From Streptococcaceae bacterium (GTDB taxonomy: Bacteria > Bacillota > Bacilli > Lactobacillales > Streptococcaceae), in assembly GCA_022484805.1 (NCBI GenBank), contig JAKVKP010000021.1:1-43100 (forward strand): a stretch of 43,100 nt of DNA, written 5' to 3'. The notes beneath the pieces were generated by a model, which saw only the letters and a list, made by a program, of their open reading frames with translations, was not told where the DNA came from and made no database searches. The translations under genes and the position numbers were made by a program. Positions 16,537 through 25,299 of this stretch are shown piece by piece (within the stretch, counting starts at the first letter, position 1; each line of letters begins with the position of its first letter).

Positions 16537-17415
16537 ATGGATATTGCTACTTTAAGAACTTTTCTAGTTTTAACAATTGAAAGAAATTACACTGTCACTG
16601 CACGAAGAATGGCAATTAGCCAACCCGCTGTCAGCAAACAAATTGCCAAGCTGGAAAAAGAATTTGGCCCTCTATTTGTAAAGAACGGACGAAGACTTGA
16701 ATTAACTGCGGCAGCAGAATTATTAATTCCAATTGCTCGAAAAATCACACATCAGGTCGAAAATGTGAAAAATGAAATCGAAGCATTGGTACCCAAAAAT
16801 GAGCTTGTAATTAATATTGGTGGCGATATTAATTACATACAGACCAACTTCCAAACTATCGTTGATCATCTTGTTCAAAGAGATCAGAATTTGCATATTT
16901 ATTTCAACACAATTGATAACTCTAGAAAAATTTTAGAGCAGGTCGCCAAAGGACAGATTGATATTGGCTTAATGGCTGGGAGTTATGAGGCAAAGGGAAT
17001 TCGGAAAATCGAATTAATTCAAGATGGTGTTGTCTTAGCTGGTAGAAATGAAGTAGTCGAAAAATATCGAAGAGGTGAAAATGTACCATTATTAGTCTAT
17101 GAAATGAAAAGTGCTTATCACAGTACACTAGATGACTTTATTCGCGAGAAGAATTTTGAAAACAAAGATGTGATTCATATTAATAATATGGGCTTGATGC
17201 GCTATGCTTTAATCAACGGTATTGGTTTAGGTATCGTTAGTCTTGACATTATCAGAGAAGAGCTCAAAAAAGGCAGCGTTCAAATTATTGAACACGCCGA
17301 CAAGAGTATCTTTGTTCGAACTTCAATTGCTTATCGCATGGATAACCCTAAGCTGAGTATCATTAACGAAATTACACGCTTAATTAAGGCAAATTATAGT
17401 CAATTTCAATCATAA
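16537..17415 (+). CDS. LysR-family transcriptional regulator
   Basis: A 292-aa LysR regulator. The N-terminal helix-turn-helix covers about residues 14-60 (YTVTARRMAISQPAVSKQIA, then LEKEFGPLFVKNGRRLELT), followed by a co-inducer-binding domain. It is divergent from the amino acid importer operon and the catabolic genes beyond it, with a palindromic operator candidate in the shared region. The natural reading is a substrate-responsive activator of that operon and of itself. A TATAAT-like -10 lies near 16495, and GAAGGAGA precedes the ATG. Confidence 0.85.
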   Translation: MDIATLRTFLVLTIERNYTVTARRMAISQPAVSKQIAKLEKEFGPLFVKNGRRLELTAAAELLIPIARKITHQVENVKNEIEALVPKNELVINIGGDINYIQTNFQTIVDHLVQRDQNLHIYFNTIDNSRKILEQVAKGQIDIGLMAGSYEAKGIRKIELIQDGVVLAGRNEVVEKYRRGENVPLLVYEMKSAYHSTLDDFIREKNFENKDVIHINNMGLMRYALINGIGLGIVSLDIIREELKKGSVQIIEHADKSIFVRTSIAYRMDNPKLSIINEITRLIKANYSQFQS

Positions 17416-17445
17416 TCACACTAAAATATTTCAAATAAACTCAAT

Positions 17446-17485
17446 AAAGCCACCACAACAAAAAGTTATGGTGACTTATTTTTTC
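17446..17485. terminator. Bidirectional terminator between lysR and the usp gene
   Basis: AAGCCACCA pairs with TGGTGACTT around a loop of about 14 nt. ATTTTTT follows on the plus strand, and a shorter TTTATT on the minus strand. It serves the converging lysR and universal stress genes. Confidence 0.6.
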
Positions 17486-17564
17486 TAGCGTTTACTACCA
17501 TTTTATTAATCAAACAAGTTTTTTGAATAACTTATCAACAATCAAGCATTCCGAAAGACGCTAA

Positions 17565-17999
17565 TTATTTGACAACCAACACATTACAAGGGGCATGGTT
17601 TACTACATAGGCAGTTGTTGATCCGACTAGTGTTTGACGAATTTTTCCTTTACCCGTTACGCCCATTACAATCAAATCAATACCATATTGCTCTGGAAAA
17701 GTTTCTGTCAAATATTGTTTAGGATTACCAACCTCAATAATTGGCACAACCTCGGCAATTGACTTCTCATTTGCTTGCCTTGATTTTTCATATAAAGTAG
17801 CTTCGACTCTTTCTTTGTCCTCTGCAAGTAATTTCGAAAAAGCAAAAGCGCTTGTTGAGAGGTCCGCATCATTGATAATTGATGCCAGATATAATGTGGC
17901 ATAATTATTTTCTGCCAGTTGCAATGCCTCTTCAAACGCCTTTTCAGACTGCTGTGATCCATCTAGTGCAACTAAAATATGCTGATATTGTTTCGCCAT
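17565..17999 (-). CDS. Universal stress protein (UspA family)
   Basis: A 144-aa single-domain Usp. It begins ILVALDGSQQSEKAFEEAL and ends with the ATP-binding type motif GVTGKGKIRQTLVGSTTAYV before CNVLVVK. It is a soluble cytoplasmic stress protein; the nucleotide-binding glycine motif suggests the ATP-binding subgroup. Monocistronic, with GGAGG before the ATG. Confidence 0.9.
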   Translation of the reverse strand: MAKQYQHILVALDGSQQSEKAFEEALQLAENNYATLYLASIINDADLSTSAFAFSKLLAEDKERVEATLYEKSRQANEKSIAEVVPIIEVGNPKQYLTETFPEQYGIDLIVMGVTGKGKIRQTLVGSTTAYVVNHAPCNVLVVK

Positions 18000-18172
18000 T
18001 GAAAACGCCTCCTTTTTATTTAATTATAACATTTTTATTAAAATAATTGTTATTTAATAATGGTTAGATGCTTTATATTAAATAATAGTGGATGAAAAAA
18101 TTCGTATTAATAATTACAAAAATAGATATTTATCATATTTATAATTTTTATCTTAATAAATAACTATAGAAT

Positions 18173-18201
18173 TTGTTTATAATTACAATCAGTTATATAC
18201 T
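18173..18201 (+). promoter_or_regulatory. Promoter of the oleate hydratase gene
   Basis: TTGTTT (18173-18178), a 17-bp spacer and TATACT (18196-18201) end about 35 bp before the ATG. The rest of the 237-bp gap is very AT-rich, with nothing else I can name. Confidence 0.5.
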
Positions 18202-18236
18202 AGGTTTATTAATAACAAATAAAGGATGGTAGCTTT

Positions 18237-20009
18237 ATGTACAGAAGTAATGGAAATTATGAAGCCTTTGCTCGACCAAAGAAACCAGAAAATGTTGATC
18301 AAAAATCAGCTTATCTCGTTGGCTCTGGCTTAGCATCTTTAGCTGCAGCAGCATTTTTAGTCCGTGACGGACAAATGAAGGGTGAAAACATCCATATTTT
18401 AGAGGAGCTGCCAATTGCCGGTGGTAGCCTTGATGGTATTTTAAATCCAACCCGTGGCTTCATTATTCGTGGCGGTCGGGAAATGGAAAATCATTTTGAA
18501 TGCTTATGGGATTTATTTCGCAGTATTCCTTCATTAGAAGTTGAGAATGCATCAGTTTTGGATGAATTCTATTGGCTTAATAAGGAAGATCTTAATTTTT
18601 CTAAATGTCGTGTGATTGAAAATCGTGGTCACCAAATCGAAACAGATGGTAAATTTACGCTTTCGGATAAATCATCAGAAGAAATGATGAAGCTCTTTTT
18701 GACTTCTGAAAGTAAATTACAAAATAAAAAAATTACAGATGTCTTTTCTGAAGCGTTCTTTGAATCAAATTTCTGGATTTATTGGTCATCAATGTTTGCC
18801 TTTGAAAAATGGCACTCCGCAATTGAAATGCGCCGTTATATTATGCGTTTCATTCATCACATCGATGGTTTACCTGACTTATCTGCCTTAAAATTCACCA
18901 AATACAATCAATACGAATCACTTGTTTTACCTTTAGTAAAATACTTAGAAGCAAACGGTGTCCATTTCCAATATGACACAACGGTTAAAAATATTTTAGT
19001 TGAAAAACAAGGTCAGAAAAAGTTTGCCAACGCTTTAGTTTTAAATATTAAGGATGAAGAAAAAACAATATACCTAACTGAAAACGATTTAGTTTTTGTG
19101 ACAAATGGTAGTATCACCGAAAGCACAACTTATGGTGATAACGATCATCCAGCACCAATTAATAAATCACTCGGTGGTAGTTGGCAGCTTTGGAAAAACT
19201 TGGCTGAACAAGATGGCAGCTTTGGTAAACCTGAAAAATTTTACTCTAATTTACCAGAAGAAAGTTGGTTTGTCTCAGCGACTCTAACTACTCTTGATGA
19301 TAAAATTGCGCCTTATATTGAAAAAATTAGTAAGCGTGATCCCTATGCTGGTAAGGTAGTAACCGGTGGCATTGTAACTGCCAAGGATTCAAATTGGATG
19401 TTGAGCTATACCTTGAATCGGCAGCCTCACTTTAAGGCACAGCCAAAGGATCAATTAGTCGTCTGGATATATGGATTGCTTTCAAATAAACCCGGCAATT
19501 TTATTAAGAAGAGCATTACAGAATGTTCAGGTAGTGAAATTGCTCAAGAATGGCTATATCATCTAGGAGTGCCAATTGAAGAAATTCCAGCATTAGCACA
19601 ACATTCAGCAAATACAATTCCTTGCTATATGCCTTATATTACTTCATACTTTATGGCACGAGCTGATGGTGACCGACCTTTAGCGGTACCAGAGGGCTCA
19701 AAAAATTTAGCGTTCATTGGTAACTTTAGTGAAACAGAGAGAGATACTGTTTTTACAACAGAATATTCAGTTAGAACTGCAATGGAGGCGGTTTATACAT
19801 TGCTCAATGTCGATAGAGGGGTGCCAGAAGTTTTTGCTTCCGCATATGATCTTAGGACATTACTAAGTTCAACTAGTAGATTACTTGATGGCAAAAAATT
19901 AGAAGATATCAAGTTACCTTGGATTTTGAAAAAATTAGAGAAAAAAGGACTGAAAAAAATACAAGGTACAATGATTCAGGAACTTTTAGAGGATAGCGAC
20001 CTAATATAG
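18237..20009 (+). CDS. ohyA: Oleate hydratase (67-kDa myosin-cross-reactive antigen family)
   Basis: A 590-aa FAD protein that adds water to the cis-9 double bond of unsaturated fatty acids such as oleate, giving 10-hydroxystearate. Seen are the N-terminal [13 protein letters not shown], the FAD-binding [18 protein letters not shown] (28-45), and [17 protein letters not shown] containing E82, at the same number as the catalytic Glu discussed for the S. aureus enzyme. Length is full for the family. It is transcribed alone from its own promoter, with a terminator directly after. A role in detoxifying host or plant unsaturated fatty acids is established for the family. Confidence 0.93.
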   Translation: MYRSNGNYEAFARPKKPENVDQKSAYLVGSGLASLAAAAFLVRDGQMKGENIHILEELPIAGGSLDGILNPTRGFIIRGGREMENHFECLWDLFRSIPSLEVENASVLDEFYWLNKEDLNFSKCRVIENRGHQIETDGKFTLSDKSSEEMMKLFLTSESKLQNKKITDVFSEAFFESNFWIYWSSMFAFEKWHSAIEMRRYIMRFIHHIDGLPDLSALKFTKYNQYESLVLPLVKYLEANGVHFQYDTTVKNILVEKQGQKKFANALVLNIKDEEKTIYLTENDLVFVTNGSITESTTYGDNDHPAPINKSLGGSWQLWKNLAEQDGSFGKPEKFYSNLPEESWFVSATLTTLDDKIAPYIEKISKRDPYAGKVVTGGIVTAKDSNWMLSYTLNRQPHFKAQPKDQLVVWIYGLLSNKPGNFIKKSITECSGSEIAQEWLYHLGVPIEEIPALAQHSANTIPCYMPYITSYFMARADGDRPLAVPEGSKNLAFIGNFSETERDTVFTTEYSVRTAMEAVYTLLNVDRGVPEVFASAYDLRTLLSSTSRLLDGKKLEDIKLPWILKKLEKKGLKKIQGTMIQELLEDSDLI

Positions 20010-20014
20010 AATGC

Positions 20015-20058
20015 AAATAGAGGCATTTAGTCAATTGACTGAACGCCTCTATTTACTA
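20015..20058 (+). terminator. Terminator of the oleate hydratase gene
   Basis: AAATAGAGGC (20015-20024) pairs with GCCTCTATTT (20045-20054), with further AGTC/GACT pairing inside the loop. Confidence 0.65.
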
Positions 20059-20158
20059 TAGTTATTAAAATTTTCGTCAAGTAACAGTCAATAATTGTAA
20101 TATTTATGGTATCTTTTATTATTAAAATTATTATGAATAATGTTTGGAGGATGAACAA

Positions 20159-20635
20159 TTGAATGTTGGACTCAAGCCCATATATAACCATTCCACTGAA
20201 ATACTTATTTTAGGCAGTGCGCCAAGTCAAAAATCAATCGAATTTCAACAATATTATGGAAATCCTAGTAATCAATTTTGGAAAATTATCTTTATGACAC
20301 TAGATTTAGACATGCCCAGCACTTACCAAGAACGGATTGATATTTTATTGAGCAATCACATTGGTCTTTGGGATGTCTATCAAAGTTTTGAAAGAATTGG
20401 AAGCTTAGACACAAATTTCATCACAGTTGAATTAAATGATTTCTCTGAAATCCTTGAGGTTGCACCAATTAAACGAATCATTGCCAATGGTAGCCGCGCC
20501 TACCAAGAAACCCAAAGAATTAACGCATTTAAGCGTAAACAGATTCCTATTATCTCAGCACTTTCAACCAGTGGTGCTAATAACGGTAAAAGTCAAGAAA
20601 GAATTAAGGTTTGGCATAATGCAATTAATGGATAA
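20159..20635 (+). CDS. DNA-deoxyinosine (hypoxanthine) glycosylase, uracil-DNA glycosylase superfamily
   Basis: A 158-aa base-excision repair enzyme of the family-6 hypoxanthine-DNA glycosylase type. Its motif ILGSAPSQKSIEFQQYYGNP, continuing SNQFWKI, is diagnostic. A second conserved loop, ALSTSGANNG, lies near the end, with a variant of the usual S-S/T-P-A-N. It would remove hypoxanthine from deaminated adenine. The start is probably the TTG at 20159, placed 8 nt after GGAGG. The in-frame TTG at 20144 lies before that ribosome site. The ATG at 20151 is out of frame and stops at once. Confidence 0.8.
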   Translation: MNVGLKPIYNHSTEILILGSAPSQKSIEFQQYYGNPSNQFWKIIFMTLDLDMPSTYQERIDILLSNHIGLWDVYQSFERIGSLDTNFITVELNDFSEILEVAPIKRIIANGSRAYQETQRINAFKRKQIPIISALSTSGANNGKSQERIKVWHNAING

Positions 20636-20677
20636 TTATTGATGCTTATTCTTTAATTGCATTATTAATACCTAAAA

Positions 20678-21628
20678 CTAATTAGCTAAGCCATCATGAA
20701 TTTTATCCAGATTCCATTTCATCATCGTATAGTAGGTATCTCCCGTACTCCCTTTTTTGGCCAGTGAATCGGTAAAAATCTTGGAATAAATCGTTAGACC
20801 AGTCTCATCAGCAACTTTATTCATTGATTTCGGTGAAACTGAGGTTTCAACAAATAAATGTTTGACATCATACTTGTCAATCTCTGCTAAAACAGCAGCC
20901 ATTTGTTCTGGTGTCCCTTGCGTTTCAGTATTAATCTCCCAGATATAAGCGGGTGTCACATGATATGCCTTTGAAAAATATTTAAAAGCACCCTCTGAGG
21001 TTACGAGTAAACGCTGGTTTTCTGGAATATCTAAAAATTTAGATTGAGCTGTTTGATGCAATTCAGATAATTTTGCGATATATTCATCTGAATTTTTTTG
21101 ATAATAATCAGCATTTTTCGCATCTTTTTCTTTTAAAACTTTCGTAATCGTCTTAACGTATTGAATTCCATTATTTAAATCTAACCAAGCATGCGGGTCT
21201 TCTTCATCTTCATTAGTCGTTAAGTGCATGGCTGTTACCCCTTCACTGGCAGCAAAGACGTCTTTATCAAATTCCTTATGTGATGTTTCAACTAATTTCT
21301 TAAACCAACCGCTACCACCAGTTTCTAGATTAAGTCCATTGTGGAATAAAACATCCGCTTCTGTTGCTTCAGTAATATCGTTTGGACGTGGTTCGTATTC
21401 ATGTGGATCAACACCACGTTGCACAATACTATATAAGTGAATACGGTCCTTAGCGACATTCGAAACCATATCCTCTAAAATAGAGTTAGTTGTTACAACT
21501 CTCAGCTTGCCATCATCTTTTTGAACCGTTTCACCAGCACTCTGGCTGTCATTTCTACTATTTACAAAATAAAATACGCCCCCAACAATTGCCACAACTG
21601 CAACAATACTTATAACTATCCTTTTCAA
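20678..21628 (-). CDS. Mn/Zn ABC transporter, substrate-binding protein
   Basis: A 316-aa cluster A-I metal-binding receptor. The four expected ligands are visible: H76 (VDPHEYEP), H146 (DPHAWLD), E212 (TSEGAFKYF) and D287 (FTDSL). This His2-Glu-Asp set is typical of Mn/Fe/Zn receptors of the PsaA/MtsA type. A short acidic stretch NEDEEDPH stands before the second His. Unlike most relatives it has no lipobox Cys; the N-terminal hydrophobic segment (5-22) appears to be an uncleaved anchor. Last gene of the ATPase-permease-receptor operon. Confidence 0.85.
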   Translation of the reverse strand: MKRIVISIVAVVAIVGGVFYFVNSRNDSQSAGETVQKDDGKLRVVTTNSILEDMVSNVAKDRIHLYSIVQRGVDPHEYEPRPNDITEATEADVLFHNGLNLETGGSGWFKKLVETSHKEFDKDVFAASEGVTAMHLTTNEDEEDPHAWLDLNNGIQYVKTITKVLKEKDAKNADYYQKNSDEYIAKLSELHQTAQSKFLDIPENQRLLVTSEGAFKYFSKAYHVTPAYIWEINTETQGTPEQMAAVLAEIDKYDVKHLFVETSVSPKSMNKVADETGLTIYSKIFTDSLAKKGSTGDTYYTMMKWNLDKIHDGLAN

Positions 21629-21651
21629 AAAATCACTCCTTTATAAAAACT

Positions 21652-22491
21652 CTATTTTTTAATTTTTAAAAATCCTTGCTTTGGTGAAAAAATAAACGAA
21701 ACTAAGAATAACAGTGCTGCAAAGATGACAATTGCAGGCCCAGATGCCCAATTTAGCGTGTAGCTGAAGTACAAGCCGCAAACAGAAGCAATCGTGCCAA
21801 AGATAGCTGATAAAACAAGCATTACTGTTAGCTTATCTGTCCATAAAAATGCTGTTGCCGCCGGTGTAATTAACATAGCAACGACAAGAATAATACCTAC
21901 TGTCTGCAAGGCGGAAACTGTTACTAACGTCAATACAAGCATTAAGCCATAATGTAATAATTGTGTATTTAAACCATAAGTTTTGGCAAAGGTCTCGTCA
22001 AATGAGGTAATTAATAACTCCTTGTAGAAAATGGTAACAAATAGTATCACAATACCGAGTACCACCGCTGTCGTCAAAATATCACTATCACTGACCGCTA
22101 AAATATTTCCAAATAAAATGTGATGTAAATTGGTTGAGCTTTCAGCCAACGAAATCAGAATAAAGCCTAAAGCGTAAAATGCACTAAAGACGATTCCAAT
22201 CGAAGTATCGGTTTTAATTTTACTATGAGAGGCTACAAAGCCAATGAGTAAGGCAGCAATTACACCAAAGATTGAGGCACCGATTAGTATATTAATACCC
22301 AGCATATATGCAACTGCGACACCGGGCAATACCGCATGAGAAATCGCATCTCCCATCAAAGACATCCCTCTTAAAATGATAAAGCTACCAATAATACCAG
22401 ACATCACACCGACCATTATCGCTGTAATAAGGGCACTCTGTAAAAAATCATAAGTTTGTAAAGCTTGCCAAAAACTAATCAATGAATTCAT
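21652..22491 (-). CDS. Mn/Zn ABC transporter, permease
   Basis: A 279-aa ABC-3 family permease with about eight to nine helices. GDAISHAVLPGVAVAYMLG and the GIILVVAMLITPAATAFLWT segment are hallmarks of metal permeases. Its start overlaps the stop of the ATPase gene by 4 bp (22488-22491), and the receptor gene follows after 23 bp. Confidence 0.9.
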   Translation of the reverse strand: MNSLISFWQALQTYDFLQSALITAIMVGVMSGIIGSFIILRGMSLMGDAISHAVLPGVAVAYMLGINILIGASIFGVIAALLIGFVASHSKIKTDTSIGIVFSAFYALGFILISLAESSTNLHHILFGNILAVSDSDILTTAVVLGIVILFVTIFYKELLITSFDETFAKTYGLNTQLLHYGLMLVLTLVTVSALQTVGIILVVAMLITPAATAFLWTDKLTVMLVLSAIFGTIASVCGLYFSYTLNWASGPAIVIFAALLFLVSFIFSPKQGFLKIKK

Positions 22492-23231
22492 GATAGCTTG
22501 CCCTCCTTTTGATTAAATAATACAGAAGACAAATCGGCACTAAATGCCTGCTCAATATTATGTGCATTGTAAACTTGTTGAGTAGGTCCATAATCAATTA
22601 AGCCATGATTCATGATTACTAAGTCATCAAAGTAGCTCGATACCTTATTCAAATCATGGTGAACAACAATAATTGTTTTATTTTCTACTTTCCATTGCTT
22701 CATAATGGCCATAATTGCTGTCTCACTTTGCAAGTCAATACCGACAAAGGGCTCATCCAAGACAATTACTTCTGCCCCTTGGACAATTGCGCGAGCCACA
22801 AAAGCACGTTGTAATTGTCCACCAGAAAGATTTCCAATTTGCCTTTCAGCAAATTCGGTCAGGTCTACTTGTTCAATTGCCTTATGACAAGCCTTGATTG
22901 CTTGCTTATCAGGGCTTTTAAAAAGCCCTAGCTTACCATAGGTACCTGTTAACACTAAATCAAACACATTGATTGGAAAAGTTAAATCTAAATCTTTTCG
23001 TTGTTCGACATAAGCAATATTTTTTTGAATTTTTTTTAATGGTTGATTCTGATAGCTTACATTACCAGAATGAGGCTTAACTAAGCCTAAAATTGCCTTA
23101 ATTAAAGTTGACTTACCTGCACCATTTGGTCCAATGATGCCCGTAATTTTCCCCGAATTAAAAATAACCGTTAAATCATTAAAAACTGGAACTTGACCGT
23201 ACGAAACGGTTAGTTGATTCACAGATAACAT
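22488..23231 (-). CDS. Mn/Zn ABC transporter, ATP-binding protein
   Basis: A 247-aa ABC ATPase with Walker A GPNGAGKSTLIKAI, signature LSGGQLQRAFVARAI, Walker B VIVLDEPFVGID and switch VVHHDL. It is the first gene of the metal uptake operon. GGAGG stands before the ATG, and a DtxR/MntR-type palindrome lies directly upstream of the ribosome site. Confidence 0.9.
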   Translation of the reverse strand: MLSVNQLTVSYGQVPVFNDLTVIFNSGKITGIIGPNGAGKSTLIKAILGLVKPHSGNVSYQNQPLKKIQKNIAYVEQRKDLDLTFPINVFDLVLTGTYGKLGLFKSPDKQAIKACHKAIEQVDLTEFAERQIGNLSGGQLQRAFVARAIVQGAEVIVLDEPFVGIDLQSETAIMAIMKQWKVENKTIIVVHHDLNKVSSYFDDLVIMNHGLIDYGPTQQVYNAHNIEQAFSADLSSVLFNQKEGKLS

Positions 23232-23244
23232 TTTTCCTCCTTTT

Positions 23245-23258
23245 TTAGGTATACCTAA
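23245..23258. promoter_or_regulatory. MntR/DtxR-family operator of the metal transporter operon
   Basis: TTAGGTATACCTAA is a perfect 14-bp palindrome of the TTAGG-N4-CCTAA class used by DtxR/MntR repressors. It lies between the -10 and the ribosome site. On the minus strand the promoter TTGCAC-17 bp-TATCAT is centred near 23282. Confidence 0.65.
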
Positions 23259-23267
23259 TTTTTATTA

Positions 23268-23296
23268 ATGATACCAAAAAATAAAAAGATGTGCAA
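23268..23296 (-). promoter_or_regulatory. Promoter of the metal transporter operon, with overlapping cre-like site
   Basis: Minus-strand -35 TTGCAC and -10 TATCAT are separated by 17 bp. TGCAAGCGCTTAAA (23292-23305, plus strand) overlaps the -35 and resembles a CcpA cre site. The cre call is weaker than the promoter call. Confidence 0.5.
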
Positions 23297-23325
23297 GCGC
23301 TTAAAATTTATTCTTGATTAAAATA

Positions 23326-23366
23326 AAAAAGCCTATCAGACTATCATCAGTCTAGATAAGCTTTTA
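23326..23366 (-). terminator. Terminator of the NAD(P)-binding protein gene
   Basis: On the minus strand AAGCTTATCTAGACT and its imperfect complement AGTCTGATAGGCTT form a stem ending in TTTTTTATTTT, just after the stop at 23379. Confidence 0.65.
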
Positions 23367-23378
23367 ATTAATTATTTA

Positions 23379-24026
23379 TTAATCGTCAATAACAGTAAAA
23401 CGGCTTTGACGGTATTTAGCTCCTTCAATTTCATTCAAAATGGCAACCGCTAAAGTACCACTTGAAGTAATCGATTCTTCATTTTGATTAAATAGTAAAT
23501 GATTTTCGCCCACAATCAGCGGTTTTGCATCACCATGTTGAAAAGTAACTCCTGGCGAAACCGCAACCCAATCGACATTATCAATCATGCGTAAGAATTC
23601 TAGTTCTTTAAACTGATTTTCTGGAATCGCAATCCAACTTTCACTATCTGGTGTTTGCTTCAAATCTTCTAATAATAGATGATTATCAGCACCAGTTTGT
23701 AAACTACCCGCGCCGACAATAAAGAAAAGTCGTGTTGCTTCATTTTCTCTAAACAAGTGAATTAGCTTAGCCGCTAAATCAATATGCAAATAAGCTTTTG
23801 GTGGAATCGTCGCAAAAGCATTAACAACAACATCAAACTGCTTTAAATCATCAGCTGTTAAATCAAATACTTCCTTTTCAATCACTTGAACCTCTGTTCC
23901 ACCAAGCTCACTTTTAAGCTTTGCTTGGTTTCTGACAATGGCCGTTACTTCATGCTTTCTAGCAACTGCCTCCTTTAGAATTGCCAAACCTGCATTACCT
24001 GTCGCACCAATAATTCCAATTTTCAT
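23379..24026 (-). CDS. NAD(P)-binding Rossmann protein, NmrA/YwnB-like reductase
   Basis: A 215-aa atypical short-chain reductase. The N-terminal GIIGATGNAGLAILKEAVAR is the NAD(P)-binding GxxGxxG type, followed by the dinucleotide-specificity segment VRNQAKL. VVNAFATIPP and VSPGVTFQHGD are conserved in the NADH-flavin reductase / YwnB group. It is divergent from an HxlR regulator, a common pairing for quinone or electrophile stress reductases. Exact substrate unknown. Confidence 0.75.
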   Translation of the reverse strand: MKIGIIGATGNAGLAILKEAVARKHEVTAIVRNQAKLKSELGGTEVQVIEKEVFDLTADDLKQFDVVVNAFATIPPKAYLHIDLAAKLIHLFRENEATRLFFIVGAGSLQTGADNHLLLEDLKQTPDSESWIAIPENQFKELEFLRMIDNVDWVAVSPGVTFQHGDAKPLIVGENHLLFNQNEESITSSGTLAVAILNEIEGAKYRQSRFTVIDD

Positions 24027-24050
24027 CTAATTACCTCCATTTAATTGCTA

Positions 24051-24114
24051 TTGCTTCTTTTCTCTACAATGTTTATAATAAATCATAAAGTATCTTTTGG
24101 AAAGTAGGCACTTT
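24051..24114 (+). promoter_or_regulatory. Promoter and operator of the HxlR gene
   Basis: TTGCTT (24051-24056), 17 bp and TATAAT (24074-24079) form a good promoter. A palindrome AAAGT-AGGC-ACTTT (24101-24114) lies shortly after the expected start, so autoregulation by HxlR is plausible. Confidence 0.5.
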
Positions 24115-24165
24115 TTTGTAACTAAGTATCCTATTTTTATTAATTGTTATTATAAGGAGGAAAAA

Positions 24166-24492
24166 ATGCTCAATAACCAAATACCTGCCTGTCCTGTTGA
24201 GACGACTCTACAGCTTTTAAAAAATAAATGGACTATTTTAATCGTTCGTGACTTACTAACAGGAACTAAGCGCTTTAGCCAGCTTAAAAATTCTGTTACA
24301 GGCATCTCGCAAAAGGTTTTGACAGCCAATCTCAGACAGATGGAAACACAAGGCTTATTAAATCGTGAAGTATTTCCACAGGTTCCACCAAAAGTGGAAT
24401 ATACATTAACACCACTAGGCTACACGCTTGAGAATGTCATCAATTCGATGTATGCTTGGGGTGAAGATTATCAAAGTTCTGTTCTATCTTAA
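24166..24492 (+). CDS. HxlR-family winged-helix regulator
   Basis: A 108-aa HxlR protein: CPVETTLQLLKNKWTILIVRDLL, GTKRFSQLKNSVTGISQKVLTANLRQMETQGLL and PPKVEYTLTPLG are the standard winged-helix segments. The Cys in the N-terminal ACPVE is the redox-sensing position in some members (HypR, QorR). The start at 24166 follows AAGGAGG. The longer in-frame start at 24097 would overlap the palindrome and has no ribosome site. Confidence 0.88.
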   Translation: MLNNQIPACPVETTLQLLKNKWTILIVRDLLTGTKRFSQLKNSVTGISQKVLTANLRQMETQGLLNREVFPQVPPKVEYTLTPLGYTLENVINSMYAWGEDYQSSVLS

Positions 24493-24574
24493 AATTTTTG
24501 ATTGTTTACAGTTATAATGCTTCTTCTGATAGAACAGCTTTTAATTTTTAAAAAATATTAGCAAGAGGCGCGAA

Positions 24575-25210
24575 ATGGTTAATAAAAAATATTTAGGTTT
24601 CTATTTGATGATGTTTACGATTATTAGTGAAATTATCTTACCCTTTGTATTGGGATATTTTTATCCCGAATTCAACCAAATGAATAACCTAATTAGTGAC
24701 TTTGGTTCATCAGGTAGCCCTATTCAGAATACGTTTAAACTATGGGAAATTATTGATGGCAGTCTAATGATTGTCGCGGCCTCGGCCTTTTACTTCCGTT
24801 TTAAACCAACTTCCGATTTGCTTGCAAAACTATTAACGCTTGCCATTGTTCTCTATGCAATCGGCGATTGTATTATTACTGGCATAGTGGATCGGGTTCA
24901 ATCTTCTGAGCCAACAGTCACAGGACAAATCCATGACTATGCTTCAGGTATAAGCTTGGTGGCGATTTTGCTTGGCATTATTATCCTAATAAGATTGTAT
25001 CACCTTGAAGACAACCAATTAATGACCCGTCTGTTTATCGCCATTTTATTTCTAGCAAACCTAGCTTTAATTCTATTTGCAGCGCCAAAATTGCCAATAA
25101 TTGATCAGCTACATCTATCATATCGAGGCTTAAATCAAAAAGTGGTCCTATATTTACTCTTCAGTCCATTTTTCTTCACCTCAATTCAGTCATTAAGAAA
25201 TAAAAAATGA
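24575..25210 (+). CDS. DUF998 family membrane protein
   Basis: A 211-aa protein with six hydrophobic helices. It shows the DUF998 pattern NNLISDFGSSGSP, with a paired GDCIITGI, GQIHDYASGIS and a C-terminal SYRGLNQKVVLYLLF. Function unknown. It is downstream of the HxlR gene by 82 bp and may be co-transcribed. A bidirectional hairpin follows. Confidence 0.75.
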   Translation: MVNKKYLGFYLMMFTIISEIILPFVLGYFYPEFNQMNNLISDFGSSGSPIQNTFKLWEIIDGSLMIVAASAFYFRFKPTSDLLAKLLTLAIVLYAIGDCIITGIVDRVQSSEPTVTGQIHDYASGISLVAILLGIIILIRLYHLEDNQLMTRLFIAILFLANLALILFAAPKLPIIDQLHLSYRGLNQKVVLYLLFSPFFFTSIQSLRNKK

Positions 25211-25227
25211 TAATTATTAATAAAAAC

Positions 25228-25268
25228 AGCGTATAAAGCCAATTATTTTGACCTTATACGCTATTCTT
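25228..25268. terminator. Bidirectional terminator between DUF998 gene and DHFR-like pseudogene
   Basis: AGCGTATAA (25228-25236) pairs with TTATACGCT (25254-25262). The minus strand carries a following TTTTT; the plus strand has only ATTCTTG. Confidence 0.55.
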
Positions 25269-25299
25269 GATTATTAAAATAATGACTTCCTGATTCAAC

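Noticed and set aside
18235..18450. Open frames antisense to strong genes (e.g. 18235-18450, 37169-37351, 9438-9716)
   Set aside because: They lie opposite well-supported genes, lack ribosome sites and give low-complexity products; treated as shadows.
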